Source of the DNA: Ettlia oleoabundans
Lineage: Eukaryota > Chlorophyta > Chlorophyceae > Chlamydomonadales
Reading direction: 5' to 3'
Length of the DNA: 23,075 bases
Assembly: GCA_019693395.1 (NCBI GenBank)
Contig: JAAMXP010004120.1
Location: forward strand, 5,737 to 28,811
The translations under genes were made by a program, and so were the position numbers. Numbering within the stretch: the first letter of the stretch is position 1; every line of letters begins with the position of its first letter. This document shows, in pieces, positions 1 through 9,769 of the stretch. The notes under the pieces are model-generated. The model was not told the origin of the DNA. It made no database searches and saw only the letters and a list, made by a program, of their open reading frames with translations.

Positions 1-2165
1 GGTGGGGGGGTTGTTTCTCGAAATGGCATTCTGGTAAGCGCTGGCTGCTTAGCAAGCTTGGTGGCGCAGCGCAAAGAACTTTGAACGGTGGGAAGCTGCT
101 GGGTCAGGCACACCTATTGGCAGAAAAGTGGAAAAGCACCACTTTCTGCCGCCAGGTGGTTTGGGGGGTTTTGGGAAGAGGGGTTAACCTGCTGCTTTAT
201 GAGGCAGCTCTTACACTGGTTCAAGCGTGGTAGGGTAAGCCTCTTTGTGTAGCCGCCCTGCCCACCCCGCTCCCGACTATCACCAAGGAAACTGTCAGTA
301 CCTGTGCAGACATTATGAACTGAAGCTGGAGCAGGGAGACATGTACTTTGTGCGCACTGACCCCCAGGACAGGTAGGACGTTGGTGCTCTAAATGTTGCT
401 GCTGCAGTGCCTTACTTTGCGGCTTAGGCTTCAACTGCTGGTGTCATTGTTGCCGCATCTGCTGACAGCTCTGGTGCCAATTTCACATGTTCTCCTCTGC
501 TGTAGCCGCCCGCTGCCATTTGATGTTGCTGCAGCTGCTAGTTGTGGCTGCTTCTCTGCAATCGCTGCTGCAACAACTATGCATGTGCTGTTGGGAAAGC
601 TCCGTCGGTGTGTAGCATGGCAAGGTGTTACTTTCTCTGGTTGATGTCCTTTGTGTGTATTGCAGGGAGCGGATTGAAATGAGCTTCAACCTGACCATGT
701 ACCAGCCGCACCTGCAGGGTGGGTTGCACAGGTGGCAGCAACCAGGCCGCGCATGCAGACTGCAGTTGCACACCAATGTAATAAGTACGCTGCCTTCTGC
801 TGCAGCTTGTGGCAAACATGCAGCCTAGCGGGCATGTCCACATTCCTAAACCCTGGCGCTTGTGCACTGGCTGAAACAGCGGTCGTCTTCCTTCCTGCCT
901 TTCCTGCTGCAGGCCGCCGCAACATCTACCAGTCCATCTTCCTTGATGACACATACAAGCAGCACTGGACGGTGGATGCTATAGACAAGGTAAGATGAGA
1001 GAGGTCTAGTGCTTGTTCCGGCAGCCCAGTCATGATGGGCAGCTTTAGCTAGATCAGCAACTGTAAGGTGTGTGTCTACACCGAGCCCCGACCTCAACAG
1101 TGTACCTGTACTTTTGCTGGGAGTGTACATAGCGGCCGTTTTTCAAGGAAGCCAACATGTTGCCCTGACATTCACAATGCTGGGGCATGGGTTGTTGGCA
1201 ACTGCACCTGATGTTGACCTTCCCGATGCCCTCCGCTGTCAACCTGCCTATTGCAGATCAAGGTGCTGAAGACCAGGATGACCCGCCAGTTTGCCCACAC
1301 CTGGCGTCACTTCGCCACCTGGGTTCCCTTCGTGAGTGCATACCTCCGCCTCGCTGCCTGATGCGACTCCTTGCCACTTGGCTTGCCCATGTTGCCGGGT
1401 GCTGCCTGTCCACTTTCCTGGTGTGGGTGGTGCACCCAGAGTTCTGCAACCACCCTGGCAGCTGCAGGTCCAGTTTCTTCAAGGCAGGCGCCACACATGG
1501 TATGCAGGGGCATACACGCTGTTCAACACACATGAGATCGCCACTATGAGCGGTGGGTGTGCATGCATTGCGCCGCTCATTGTCTTTGAAACCAGCCAAC
1601 ACAACACGGCACCGCTGGTGCGGGCAGGCCGCTTCAAGCACACCTGCTGCACCCTGCTGCTGCGCCCGGCCCCGCCTGTTCCTAGATGATATGAGGTAGC
1701 CAAGCCCCGCCCTGTAACCAGATTGCATCTGTGCTCGCAGCATAGCACATCTGCAAGCTTCTCACTTGCACACACAAAATAACCCCAACCGCTTGCTCTT
1801 GTTCCCGGCAGGTCTGGCTGTGGCCGACAGGCTGGGAGCGCCCTACCCCTTCGCCCACGACAAGCTTGCTTCGCAGCAGGTAGGCTTCCCATCCGCTTGC
1901 TTAGGAACATCAGACCAGACGGGACTGCCATCTACTACGCACTCTTTCTAGCAGGCACCCCGCTGGGGCTTCTTTGCTTGACCCGCAGTTCACAGCAGCT
2001 CTTGCAACCTGCGGCCTCACAACCCATCACCCCTCCCCCCTGCAGTTCAACACATACATGCGCATCGCACACGGCCTGTTTGTGCGCCGCTGCCGACCCC
2101 AGAAGGTCCAGCCACAGCGACAGGCAGTGACACATGGCGACAACAGCAGCAAAAAGGCCGAATAG
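1..2165 (+). CDS. FAD-dependent amine-oxidase-like oxidoreductase, C-terminal part (5' end outside window)
   Basis: Seven exons join in phase: 253-372, 666-718, 913-989, 1257-1331, 1468-1552, 1812-1879 and 2046-2165 (TAG stop), giving about 198 residues. All introns are GT-AG. The start of the first exon is uncertain: acceptors at 252, 298 and 309 are possible, and a strong donor at 34 suggests bases 1-33 end an earlier exon. The joined protein contains RIEMSFNLTMYQPHLQ, RRNIYQSIFLDD, then RRHTWYAGAYTLFNTHEIAT followed by SGLAVADRLGAPYPF. In flavin-containing amine oxidoreductases, a C-terminal glycine/aromatic block followed by a helix with small residues closes the FAD site, and this arrangement fits. 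The Rossmann GxGxxG motif would lie upstream, so it cannot be checked. The tail is basic and polar (VRRCRPQKVQPQRQ). Coding status is very likely; family assignment is from motif resemblance; substrate unknown. It is convergent with RRP43. Confidence 0.75.
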
Positions 2166-2272
2166 ACTTAGCAACGTTTGGTTTCATAGTAGTCAAGGTG
2201 TATATTTCTCCCATCCCCTTCTGATCAGCATACAATCATCAACATAGTTGCATGCACTCCGCCCCTATTCCT

Positions 2273-2277
2273 TGTAA
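2273..2277 (+). terminator. TGTAA polyadenylation signal of the oxidoreductase gene
   Basis: TGTAA is the usual polyadenylation element in chlorophyte algae. This copy lies about 108 bases downstream of the stop at 2165, a normal distance; assignment is by motif and position only. Confidence 0.55.
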
Positions 2278-2420
2278 CTTTTTGCCCGATTGAAAGTGCC
2301 AATCTCATCAATGCCATCTGACCCATATTGCCTGATTCACATTTCGTTATCGCGCATGCCACTTCAAGCATTTTATTCAATCTTCTTTCAATCTCTTACT
2401 CAAGGCAAGTGCTTCTGGTT

Positions 2421-2425
2421 TTACA
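2421..2425 (-). terminator. TGTAA polyadenylation signal of the RRP43 gene
   Basis: TTACA on the plus strand reads TGTAA on the minus strand, about 90 bases beyond the RRP43 stop codon; assignment is by motif and position only. Confidence 0.55.
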
Positions 2426-2512
2426 CATGCCGCCTGCAAGTACATCACAGCTATTGTACAACAAAAAGCTACGTAACTCCCAAGTTGGCAGTGCAGGCCT
2501 GCTGCTGTGCTG

Positions 2513-4564
2513 CTAACTTGTTGTTGCCGCCGTTGCCGCTGCCTGCTCAAGCGCCTGCTGCAGCAGGGCCCGCACCTCTTTGCCGCGCATCTTAGCTGCC
2601 TCCACGCACTCCAATACCCGCTGCCGGCTGGCTGTAGCCGAACCTCCTGCCTTGTAAAAGCCTGCAGCAACAGAACAGAAGGATTGACAAGCACACAACC
2701 GCTACAAGCTATCATACCCACTGGCCAGCAGAGCTGCTCAAGAATGCTCCCACAGTTGGCACCACAACAACTGCTTGGCCACGATCACACCAACTGCAGC
2801 AGGCTGCTATAATCCTTTCTTTCCAAACTCGCTGCCAAGCTTCCAACAGAAGCCGCTCACCCAACACGCTGCCGCTCCCATCCACGGTGGTGGTCATCAG
2901 CGCCTCCAACAGAGGCTCCTCTTCTGCAGTTGGGTCAACCAGCAACTGCCCACTGTACACACCGCACGTTAAGCTGACAGGAAGGCAGCCCAGTTCTAGC
3001 CGCCGGGATCGAACCCCTGTTTGCTGCTGCTGCCGCTGCTCTGTAGTCAGCGCGGCTGCTGCTGCTGCTGCCCCTGGATGCTGCTGCCCATCTGCTGCTG
3101 CAGCATCAGCATCTGCCGGTGCCTTGTGGATGCGTCCCGCATCATCTACTGTGACGGCATACAACCGCAGGCTGGAAAGCGCGGCAAGCACAGCCAGCAG
3201 GCAGGCATCGTGAAGTGACCCGTCTACAGTCAGTCAGCAGGAAGAGGCACATAGCTGGCAATGAAAAGGTTTGGCACAGACGTCGCACATATAGGGCGGC
3301 TGAAGCCGAGTTGCAGCTGTGTGATGCACAGTGGCGGCTGTGCAACCATAGCTTTCCTCAGGCATGATGGGTTCACAGGTGTAAGAGTGTCTGGGATCCC
3401 GTACCGGCCTGGCAGCAAGCAAGCAACTGCCAGGCGCAGAAAGCACGCTACCCAATCTGTTCTGGGCGGCTGTAAGTGTTGCACCGTGCCATGGGTAAAG
3501 GCAGGCAAACGACTCTAGATGGCCGCCGGGGTGACAGAAGAAAGCAAGCGGGGACGACTGGACAGAGCGCAGCAGACACAGCAGCAACATGTTTAGCAGC
3601 TTGCAGGCGCATAGCGGCAGCCTGAAAAAACAGCAAAGGAAGCTAGAGTAATACCCAGCACAGTCACCAGCGGCAAGGCAGAGTAACACTAACAGTGCAA
3701 CAGCCCTGCAGTATTTCCAACGCTGCTCGCTCCGCACCTGCATCCAGCACATACACATCAACGTACACGGCCCAGGCGGCCTTGCCCGGGTCGATGCACA
3801 GCTGCCGGCGGTCCACCACGCCCGCCTGCTGCAGCAGGCTGCTAAGCTGCTCTGTCAGCACTGCTCCTGTCTCAGAGGGTCGTCCAGGCCGTGTGTCTGC
3901 AGAACACAGCGGCGCCAGCTCCACCTGCAGCAGAGTGCAAGGCGCAAGTGCAACGCCTTCGAAAATCACTCAATTGTTGTTTCACAATCCCGCACCGTAT
4001 GGATGGCAGCATATGCAGCGCTGCCTTCCCCAGGCACAGGAAAGAAACAGCTTGGAACTAGACCAGCTAACTGCGGTGTCATATCACAGACTACGTGCCG
4101 CTGCCCACAACCGCACCTGCAGCGCGAGGCGGCCCTCTTCGGGAGCATCGGAGGGGGCTGGCATGACCTCACACTTGACACCTGCCAGCACCGTGGTGCT
4201 TCCCACTTTCACTAGGGCGGAGGCATCGGCAGTGGAGACCACACCTAGGCCAATAGAGGTGGGCCTGCAGCAGGGGTGGAGCGTGGCGAGATTGGCTGCG
4301 GGCGGTGGCGATGGGGGTGAGGTCGCCGCGGTGTGGTGTACGCCCGGATGCGATATCCATGGACGCTGCATATCCCCTCAGGTGCTCCATCACGAGGAAT
4401 AGACCGGGTAGGAACGCAGCGCACCTGGGTTGCGTCAGGGGCCTGCCATCGGGCCGCACCGACTGCTCGATGAACTTGGCCAGGTACCTATCAGGGTATA
4501 GGCGCTGGAAAGCTTCCGCGTTCAGCCCCCCTCCGTCAGCTCGGGTTGTGGCTGCAGAAGCCAT
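2513..4564 (-). CDS. RRP43: Exosome complex component RRP43 (EXOSC8)
   Basis: Five exons on the minus strand: 4564-4425, 4264-4117, 3924-3738, 3223-2861 and 2661-2513 (TAG stop). They total 987 nt and 328 residues, close to the family size. All junctions are GT-AG and phase-consistent. The product is a noncatalytic RNase PH-fold subunit of the six-membered ring of the RNA exosome, acting in 3' RNA processing and decay in nucleus and cytoplasm. Visible family features are FIEQSVRPDGR near residues 31-41, VSTADASALVKVGSTTV, GVKCEVMPAPSDAPEEGR, RRQLCIDPGKAAW, DGSLHDACLLAVLAALSSL and LLVDPTAEEEPLLEALMTTT. A low-complexity Ala/Gln insertion encoded near 3010-3110 replaces the usual loop before the last strand block. 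The ATG at 4564 gives a natural start. It diverges from the plus-strand coiled-coil gene. Confidence 0.93.
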
Positions 4565-4889
4565 CACGCATGCGGCACTTGCCCAACTCAAACAAACTTG
4601 CTGACGGGCGTTAGATAACGGAGGATCAGTAGCGACAGACACGCATAATGCAGGGGTCTTTCCACCTGCACTTTGCACCTCCTGGCGGCACTGCCCGGTA
4701 GGCGCCGAATGTCACATGCAGGTGGCTGCCATTTCGTGTCAGGCAGCCTTCGCACAAGTACGGCAGCAACATGCAACAACTGAGATTTGTAGCAATTCTG
4801 ACTGTCGGGCATGTCGTGGTGGGCGGCAGCCAGCTGAAAGCAGGCGCAGCGGCGGCGCCACAGGCGGCGGCGGTATGCCTACAAGATGA
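4565..4889. other. Upstream region between RRP43 and the plus-strand coiled-coil gene
   Basis: This stretch holds the 5' flank of RRP43 and presumably that of the plus-strand gene. An open frame from an ATG at 4771 runs on the plus strand through an alanine-rich stretch, but I see no conserved motif in it and cannot show it is translated. No TATA box or other clear promoter element was recognised. Confidence 0.35.
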
Positions 4890-6676
4890 AGCGGGGGAAG
4901 GCAGAACTTCACGCTTGCTGCATCACATGGTGCCGTTCCTGCAGCACTTCGACACTTCAGCTTTCCGTGGCCCAAGCCCTGCAACCACCGGGCTCTTCCT
5001 TCGGCTTACGCCCAGCGCTTTGTCCGCAACATGTACTTTCGGGTGCGAACATGTATATTGAACCGACTGGTACCCCGCAAGTTACCTTGCACTGCCCTGC
5101 ACCCGCCGCCTCTCAAACAACAGTACGCCCTGGCCGCCCATGCCTGGCTTGGTTTGCAGGAAGAGGAGCTCTGGCTCAGTCGCCTTGCAGTTTCGTCGGA
5201 ACAACACTTAGTAGGCCTCCCTGGCAGTTAAGGGGCAGGTAAGGGTACTGCATTTGGTGTGGCTGCATCAGCTGCGCTCGAGAGAGCACCGTCAATTCAC
5301 CAAGTTGCCTACCATTGAGGCAAGCCTCTCTGCCCTTGCCAGTGTAGGGATGGCACAGCCGACGCAACCTGCATCCCTGCTTGCCCTCCAGGAAGCACCC
5401 AATCCTCCAACCACTGCCGATGCTGCAGTAGCAGGCAGCAGGGCAGCAGGCCTCCACTGTTTGCGTGGTGACCGCCGCATCTGCGCCAGGTCCCCAGACT
5501 GACGGTTTGGTGCTGGCAGCACAACTGGAAGCTCTCAAACTCCAGATGTCTACGGCACAGCAATGCGCATGTGCAGCAGCAGCTAGCGAGCGCCTTAGCT
5601 GAGCGCGCAGCAGCAGCCAAGCAAGCTGCCTTGCAGCATCTGGCGCAGCTACTGCCTGCCAATTGCGACCAGCTGCCGGCTGCAACCGCGGCTGTTCTTC
5701 TTGCGGGCAGAGCTTGGTGTGCAGGTGCACCCAGATGCAGATGCGGTGCCATTTTGTATGTACAGCAGTTTCACGGCAACTACCAGAGTCGCCGGGCGGA
5801 CCTGCAGAAGTAGCATGCTGCACAGCTGCAGCGGCAGCAAGAAGAGCATGAGCAACAGCTGCGGCGTTTGGTGGCGTTGTTGTAAAGTTGGCTGGGTTGT
5901 AATGTCCTATCCGTGCTCAAGCTGTTAGGGCAGGTGTATTGCGCGTGTGTTCCTGGCATCATGGCGCTGTGTTGCGTCACTCCAATTGATTGTATCTGCT
6001 CCTGCCCTGTCACCAATGCTTTCTGCTGCTTGCCCTCCGTTATCTTTTGCACCCGTCTGCAGGTTGAGGAACATGAGCGGGTTGCAGCAGCGTTGGCAGA
6101 GGCGCTTGACGACCCGGCGCGGGAGGCAGAGTTGGCGCTGCTGCTGGGCGACTGTCGGTACCTCGAGGTGAGTGCTGCCCTATCTGCCTGCCTAGCAGTT
6201 GGCACATCCTGGCCGTTTCAATATGACCAACACTTAGCCTGCATTGTTACCATCAGTTGACCTGCCGCACTGGCTTTTTGCCTGGTTGGCTAGTCATTTG
6301 AATCTACCATGAAAGGCAGCTTCTTTACCTGCTCGTTGCCTACCAGCCAAGCATTCAGCACTTGGCTGCCTGCCCTCACCCCCCGCCTGTGCAGGACAAA
6401 GTGCAGCAGTTGTGTGCAGAGTATCACCGGGGGGTAGAGGTGGCAGCGGCAGAGGCATGGTGCACAGCCCAGCGGGAGGCTGCGGTAGAACTGCGGCGGG
6501 TTGAGCAGGCCGCAGAGGCGGAGGTCAAGTGTGTGCAGCAGCAGCTGCCAGCGGTGCGGCTGGGGGCTGTGGCAGCGCACGAGGAGGCTGCGCAAGCAGC
6601 GTCGCTGGAGCACGCTAGGCACACTGCGGCGCTGGCCAAGCTGCGGGAGGAGCATGCCGCGGAGTTGGCAGACTAA
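4890..6676 (+). pseudogene. Coiled-coil protein gene, apparently disrupted in its 5' half
   Basis: The 3' part is clean: exon 6063-6167 (EALDDPAREAELALLLGDCR) joins in phase to exon 6395-6676 (DKVQQLCAEYHRGVEVAAAE, then heptad-like Ala/Glu/Gln helix, TAA stop). The preceding segment ends at 5870 before a weak GTGGCG donor (QRQQEEHEQQLRRL) and is in phase. Upstream, coiled-coil-like protein continues without recognisable introns but moves between frames: LGLQEEELWLSRLAVSSEQH to about 5215, then REHRQFTKLPTIEASLSALA, then LVLAAQLEALKLQMSTAQQ from about 5505, then QQLASALAERAAAAKQAAL from about 5570. An in-frame TAG at 5811 separates RRADLQK from HAAQLQRQQEEH. Each frame change has the same sign, as if single bases were inserted. 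I do not recognise the family; a cytoskeletal or centrosomal coiled coil is possible. Undetected introns or assembly errors are the alternatives. Confidence 0.5.
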
Positions 6677-7411
6677 AGGTGTGCAAGTTGCTCAACAACA
6701 CTTACGGATGCCCAGCAGAATGAACACGGCTGGTGAAGTTTCGAGCTTCCTTTTGTGATTGAGCGATTTGCAGTCGGAAGAAGAAGTGATGTTGCTAGTC
6801 ATTGTATAAAGCGCGCTTATGATGCATAATATATGTGCAAATACCGGGCTGCCACCCCATAACACCCACTCCGTCTTTTTCATAGCATTGCCTTCCCGGT
6901 TGTGCTTCCAGGCGGAGCTTTGATGTGCCGCTACGGTGCCTGCATTGCTGCCTGCTGTGCTGGGCTGCAGTGGTGTGCACAGCTGTTGCACACAGGGTGT
7001 TTTGGGGTAGCTGGGGCAGTGGGATAGCAGCTCATAATAACAGGTACACAACAAGAACCAAGGTGTCATGCAGTACGCCGTGTGGCACTCGTGGCGTCGT
7101 GCCATAAAAGGTGCATCTTGCTTCCCTTTGCTGTGCAGGCCCTACCAGCAGCCGTTGGGGCCTCCTGTAGAAGAACCCAAGCTGACATTGTCAGCCAGCT
7201 AGGTTATTGAGCAGTACATACGGCTTCTGAGAGATCTGAAATCAGTCGGCTTTCTTTTTTATGCTTTTCTGCTTGGATATTTATTTTGTATGCTCTGCCT
7301 TTGCTAGCTCTGGGCATGTTCATTCTTTGCTCCTGGCCCTTCCAGCTTTCAATCGTATCCTACTTGGGACCCACCTGTCATCCCTTCCATTCATGCACAG
7401 CCACAACCCTA

Positions 7412-7416
7412 TGTAA
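7412..7416 (+). terminator. Candidate TGTAA polyadenylation signal downstream of the coiled-coil gene
   Basis: This is the first plus-strand TGTAA found after the stop at 6676; a second lies at 7451-7455. It is followed immediately by a perfect 7-bp-arm hairpin (7423-7440). The implied 3' untranslated region of about 740 nt is long but normal for green algae. Confidence 0.35.
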
Positions 7417-7422
7417 ACGTGT

Positions 7423-7440
7423 CCAGTTCTCCTGAACTGG
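7423..7440. repeat. Perfect hairpin, 7-bp arms, 4-nt loop
   Basis: CCAGTTC at 7423-7429 and GAACTGG at 7434-7440 are exact reverse complements around TCCT. A related imperfect hairpin, GTTCTG with CAGAAC, follows at 7475-7494 and shares the GTTCTC...GAACTGG core, so the two look like diverged copies. Confidence 0.6.
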
Positions 7441-7567
7441 CCACTTTAGGTGTAAATGAGTTCTTGCAGCTCTGGTTCTGTTCTCACTCAGAACTGGTTC
7501 CCCTCTGTGTTAGCGGACTTGGATAGTTGGCAGGCCCCAGCTTCTCCAGCCCTCCTCGGTTGTCTTA

Positions 7568-7587
7568 CCAGCTGACACGTCAGCTGG
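7568..7587. repeat. 20-bp inverted repeat CCAGCTGAC-AC-GTCAGCTGG
   Basis: Nine-base arms are exactly complementary around a 2-base centre. Each arm carries a CAGCTG E-box and the centre carries ACGT. It could be a dimeric transcription-factor site, but no gene start can be tied to it. Confidence 0.55.
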
Positions 7588-8389
7588 CTGCACACCAGAA
7601 TTGCCGTTCTGTTGCGGCTCCCCTGCCACAGGGACTGCCTCTGGCCAGCTCCTGCGTGGACTGCGGCGGATACTGCGGCAAGCTTCCCTGTCTCAGCAGC
7701 TTTCTATCGGCAGTCCTCCTCTCTCTCGCTCCTCATGTTTTCTACTGGCGTTCAACTTGTCTGGAATGTGTCCCGCCCCAGGCCTGTTGTCCTTTGTTAC
7801 CATGCGGGTGTAAAAGACCGGCAGCAGCAGCAACAGGGCAAGGAGCAGAGAACATCGTACCAAGCATGCAGGGAAAACCACACTTTACAGCAAGGAGGTC
7901 ACATTGAAACTTACAATGATGCAAGGCGAATACAAAAGCAAGAGACAGCCAGCACTAGAGCAAACAAGGGATACGAACTCTTGAAACAGGCAGGAGGGCA
8001 GAAATTTGTCCAAGGTGGGAAAAGGAACAGAGGTGCCCACATCACACAGGCGTGCAGTACACAAGGGCAAGGGAGCCCAACAAATACAGCAAGCATGGAA
8101 GAGAAGACCTGAAAGAGAGCAGGGGTAGCATGCAGATACAAAGCGACTGTAGGCATGCATGGGCCTAGTCAGGGGATAGAACATTGACGTTGAAACAGAG
8201 ATGACATTTAAAAACGCATGCCAGTTTCAAGTGAAGATACATTCATGTTCTGGCAAAGATGCATTCGTACTACGGGCCTGCCAATGCACTGCAATTCCAT
8301 CACCGTATAGGCTCTTGCAACACGTAGGCAGGCACAGCAGTTGAAGAAAGAAGAAAGCGGATGGAGATGACATATTGATTCATGCAAGG

Positions 8390-8411
8390 GTATGTACAAG
8401 GTATGTACAAG
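8390..8411 (+). repeat. 11-bp perfect tandem repeat GTATGTACAAG x2
   Basis: Two adjacent identical copies at 8390-8400 and 8401-8411. The flanks also resemble each other: TTGATTCATGCAAG before and TTGATTAGTGCAAAG after. Function unknown. Confidence 0.6.
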
Positions 8412-8681
8412 GGATTGATTAGTGCAAAGCCTTTTGCAAGCTGCATGCTTGCAGAGCGTCCTCGATGTTGGCCAACGAAATTTGGGCACACAGATATTTG
8501 GCAAACTTCGCAATCTGCAAAATTGAACACCAATGCGCGCACCCCATCATGGCCGCTCCTCGCCTCCCAAGCACTAGCGCTGCAAGCTTCAGCAAGAATC
8601 TTGTGGTGATTGCCGCGGGCAGTTGACGGGATCTGCAAACGTGCGACAGACAAGGCTCCCGTGTGGCAAGCTAAGCGTCTT

Positions 8682-8695
8682 GGCATGCGCATGCC
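8682..8695. repeat. 14-bp palindrome GGCATGCGCATGCC
   Basis: A perfect palindrome (GGCATGC / GCATGCC) directly upstream of the possible exon at 8708. An inverted repeat TGCAAGC...GCTTGCA lies at 8435-8453. No function can be assigned. Confidence 0.5.
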
Positions 8696-8707
8696 TGGCG
8701 GGTACAG

Positions 8708-9318
8708 TTGTTCCTATCGAAGTGGTCTAACACGTCATCCGTCGGTGCCCCAAGCCCTGTAAGCGTGGGAACAGGTCTGCCGCGACTGACTACAGTAAGA
8801 AGCAACGCTGTTGATCACTGCGACTTAGAAATACCAACTGTCACTTCCACCACCTCAACCGTCGAACTTTCTGTTTGCGTTCACCTTTCCGCTTGTCCTG
8901 ATAGTTGGAGCTAGTATCGGCGCTTGAGCAGCGGCAGCAACGGGAGCGGGAGTGTGATGAGCTGTTGTGTGAGCTGCGCACGCTGCGGTCAGCCATGAGT
9001 GACGCAGCACCCAGCAGGGCAACCACACGACAGGGGCAGCTGGGTGGGGCCCCGCAGACAGGCAGGCAGGCACACAACTGCCGGCATCTACAGGGCACGG
9101 AGGCCATCCTGCCGCGGAAGGCACCTGCGGCTGCTACAGCACTGCAGCATGCTGAGAGGCTGCAGGGCAGGGCTGGCACAGCCAGTTGGCCTGGCCCGCT
9201 GCTGGAGCTTCACTCTGATGACGAGGATACCTTGAGCCACGCCAGCAGCAGCAGCAGGGCAGGAGAGAGGCATCAGGTGCCAGCGGAGCAGCCGCGACAC
9301 TCACCCACCGTGCTTTGA
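8708..9318 (+). CDS. Coiled-coil protein, C-terminal exon(s); unidentified
   Basis: The exon 8905-9318 (TGA stop) follows an excellent pyrimidine-rich tract and acceptor (cgcttgtcctgatag). It encodes LELVSALEQRQQRERECDEL and CELRTLRSAMSDA, a short Glu/Arg/Leu coiled coil, then a long Gly/Gln/Ser tail with an acidic patch (LHSDDEDTLS). A strong donor at 8795 (gtaaga) ends a phase-0-compatible open segment, 8708-8794, rich in Ser, Thr and Pro, so these two may be consecutive exons. No start codon was found upstream, and the link to the coiled-coil gene ending at 6676 is unproven. It runs convergently towards CDC40. No family recognised. Confidence 0.45.
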
Positions 9319-9769
9319 AAGGGGAGGCCAGCAAGGGTGCAGCGGGGCAGAGCGCAAAGCGGTTTGACTTCTAGACATAAGCTGGCTTCCGTTTCCACAG
9401 AAGTTCACAGGCGAAGCGTCGCAAAATTGTCACATGTGAAGCAAGTTTCCAGGACGCAAATCAGAGTCAAGTCAATAGCACCTCTTAACGATTGATGACA
9501 CCATGCTGTGTAGTACAGACTGATGATGCTGGTTACAGGTGAGGTAAAGCGTTCAGCCATGGAAAAAGCACAGCATAAAGAACTCACAACGAAACAGAAA
9601 CACTGCAGGGGTCGCCAGAGTTGTACGTTACATTGCTGTGTTGCTGCAGCGGCGGAGGAGCAACCGTGGTGCTGAGGCAACAATCGTCTGCATGCTGCAG
9701 GGGTAGAGCACATCAGAAGAACCACGCTGCCGCGTCCCGTCGGCTTGCAACCCATGCACCATGGTGCTA
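9319..9769. other. Convergent 3' regions of the plus-strand coiled-coil exon and CDC40
   Basis: No coding exon is supported. Minus-strand TGTAA elements lie at 9628-9632 and 9533-9537, about 140 and 235 bases beyond the CDC40 stop. No plus-strand TGTAA was found after the stop at 9318, so the plus transcript may end in a variant signal or overlap CDC40. Confidence 0.5.
9628..9632 (-). terminator. TGTAA polyadenylation signal of CDC40
   Basis: TTACA on the plus strand is TGTAA in the CDC40 sense, about 140 bases downstream of its TGA; a second copy is at 9533-9537. Assigned by motif and position. Confidence 0.5.

Larger units (their letters stand above)
2166..2512. other. Convergent 3' regions of the oxidoreductase and RRP43 genes
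   Basis: No coding exon is seen between the two stop codons. The plus strand has TGTAA at 2273-2277, about 108 bases after the oxidoreductase stop. The minus strand has TGTAA at 2421-2425, about 90 bases after the RRP43 stop. Both 3' untranslated regions are therefore probably short, with only about 145 bases between the two signals. Confidence 0.6.
6677..8700. other. Two-kilobase stretch with no convincing gene
   Basis: Open frames here are short, lack conserved blocks and do not join through good splice sites. A small open segment at about 7139-7202 after a ttgctgtgcag acceptor could be an exon, but no donor exon fits it. The region holds the likely polyadenylation signals of the upstream gene (7412 and 7451), two hairpins, a 20-bp palindrome, an 11-bp tandem repeat and a 14-bp palindrome. 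From about 7815 to 8450 the plus strand is strikingly purine-rich and contains TTACA (minus-strand TGTAA) at about 7885 and 7911, which would suit the end of an unseen minus-strand transcript. No tRNA or rRNA was recognised. Confidence 0.4.

Noticed and set aside
3001..3020. On the minus strand a GGTTCGATCCC sequence like the B box of a tRNA gene
   Set aside because: It lies inside a RRP43 exon (codons for GVRSRR), and no matching A box, acceptor stem or cloverleaf is present.
5811..6676. TAG or TAA read as glutamine, as in some ulvophyte algae
   Set aside because: RRP43 and the minus-strand unknown gene end at TAG exactly where their proteins should end, and the intact genes have no internal stop codons, so the code is standard.
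8841..9179. Minus-strand open frames of about 110 residues rich in Cys, Ser and Arg
   Set aside because: They are shadows of the plus-strand coiled-coil exon; they show no motif and no splice support.
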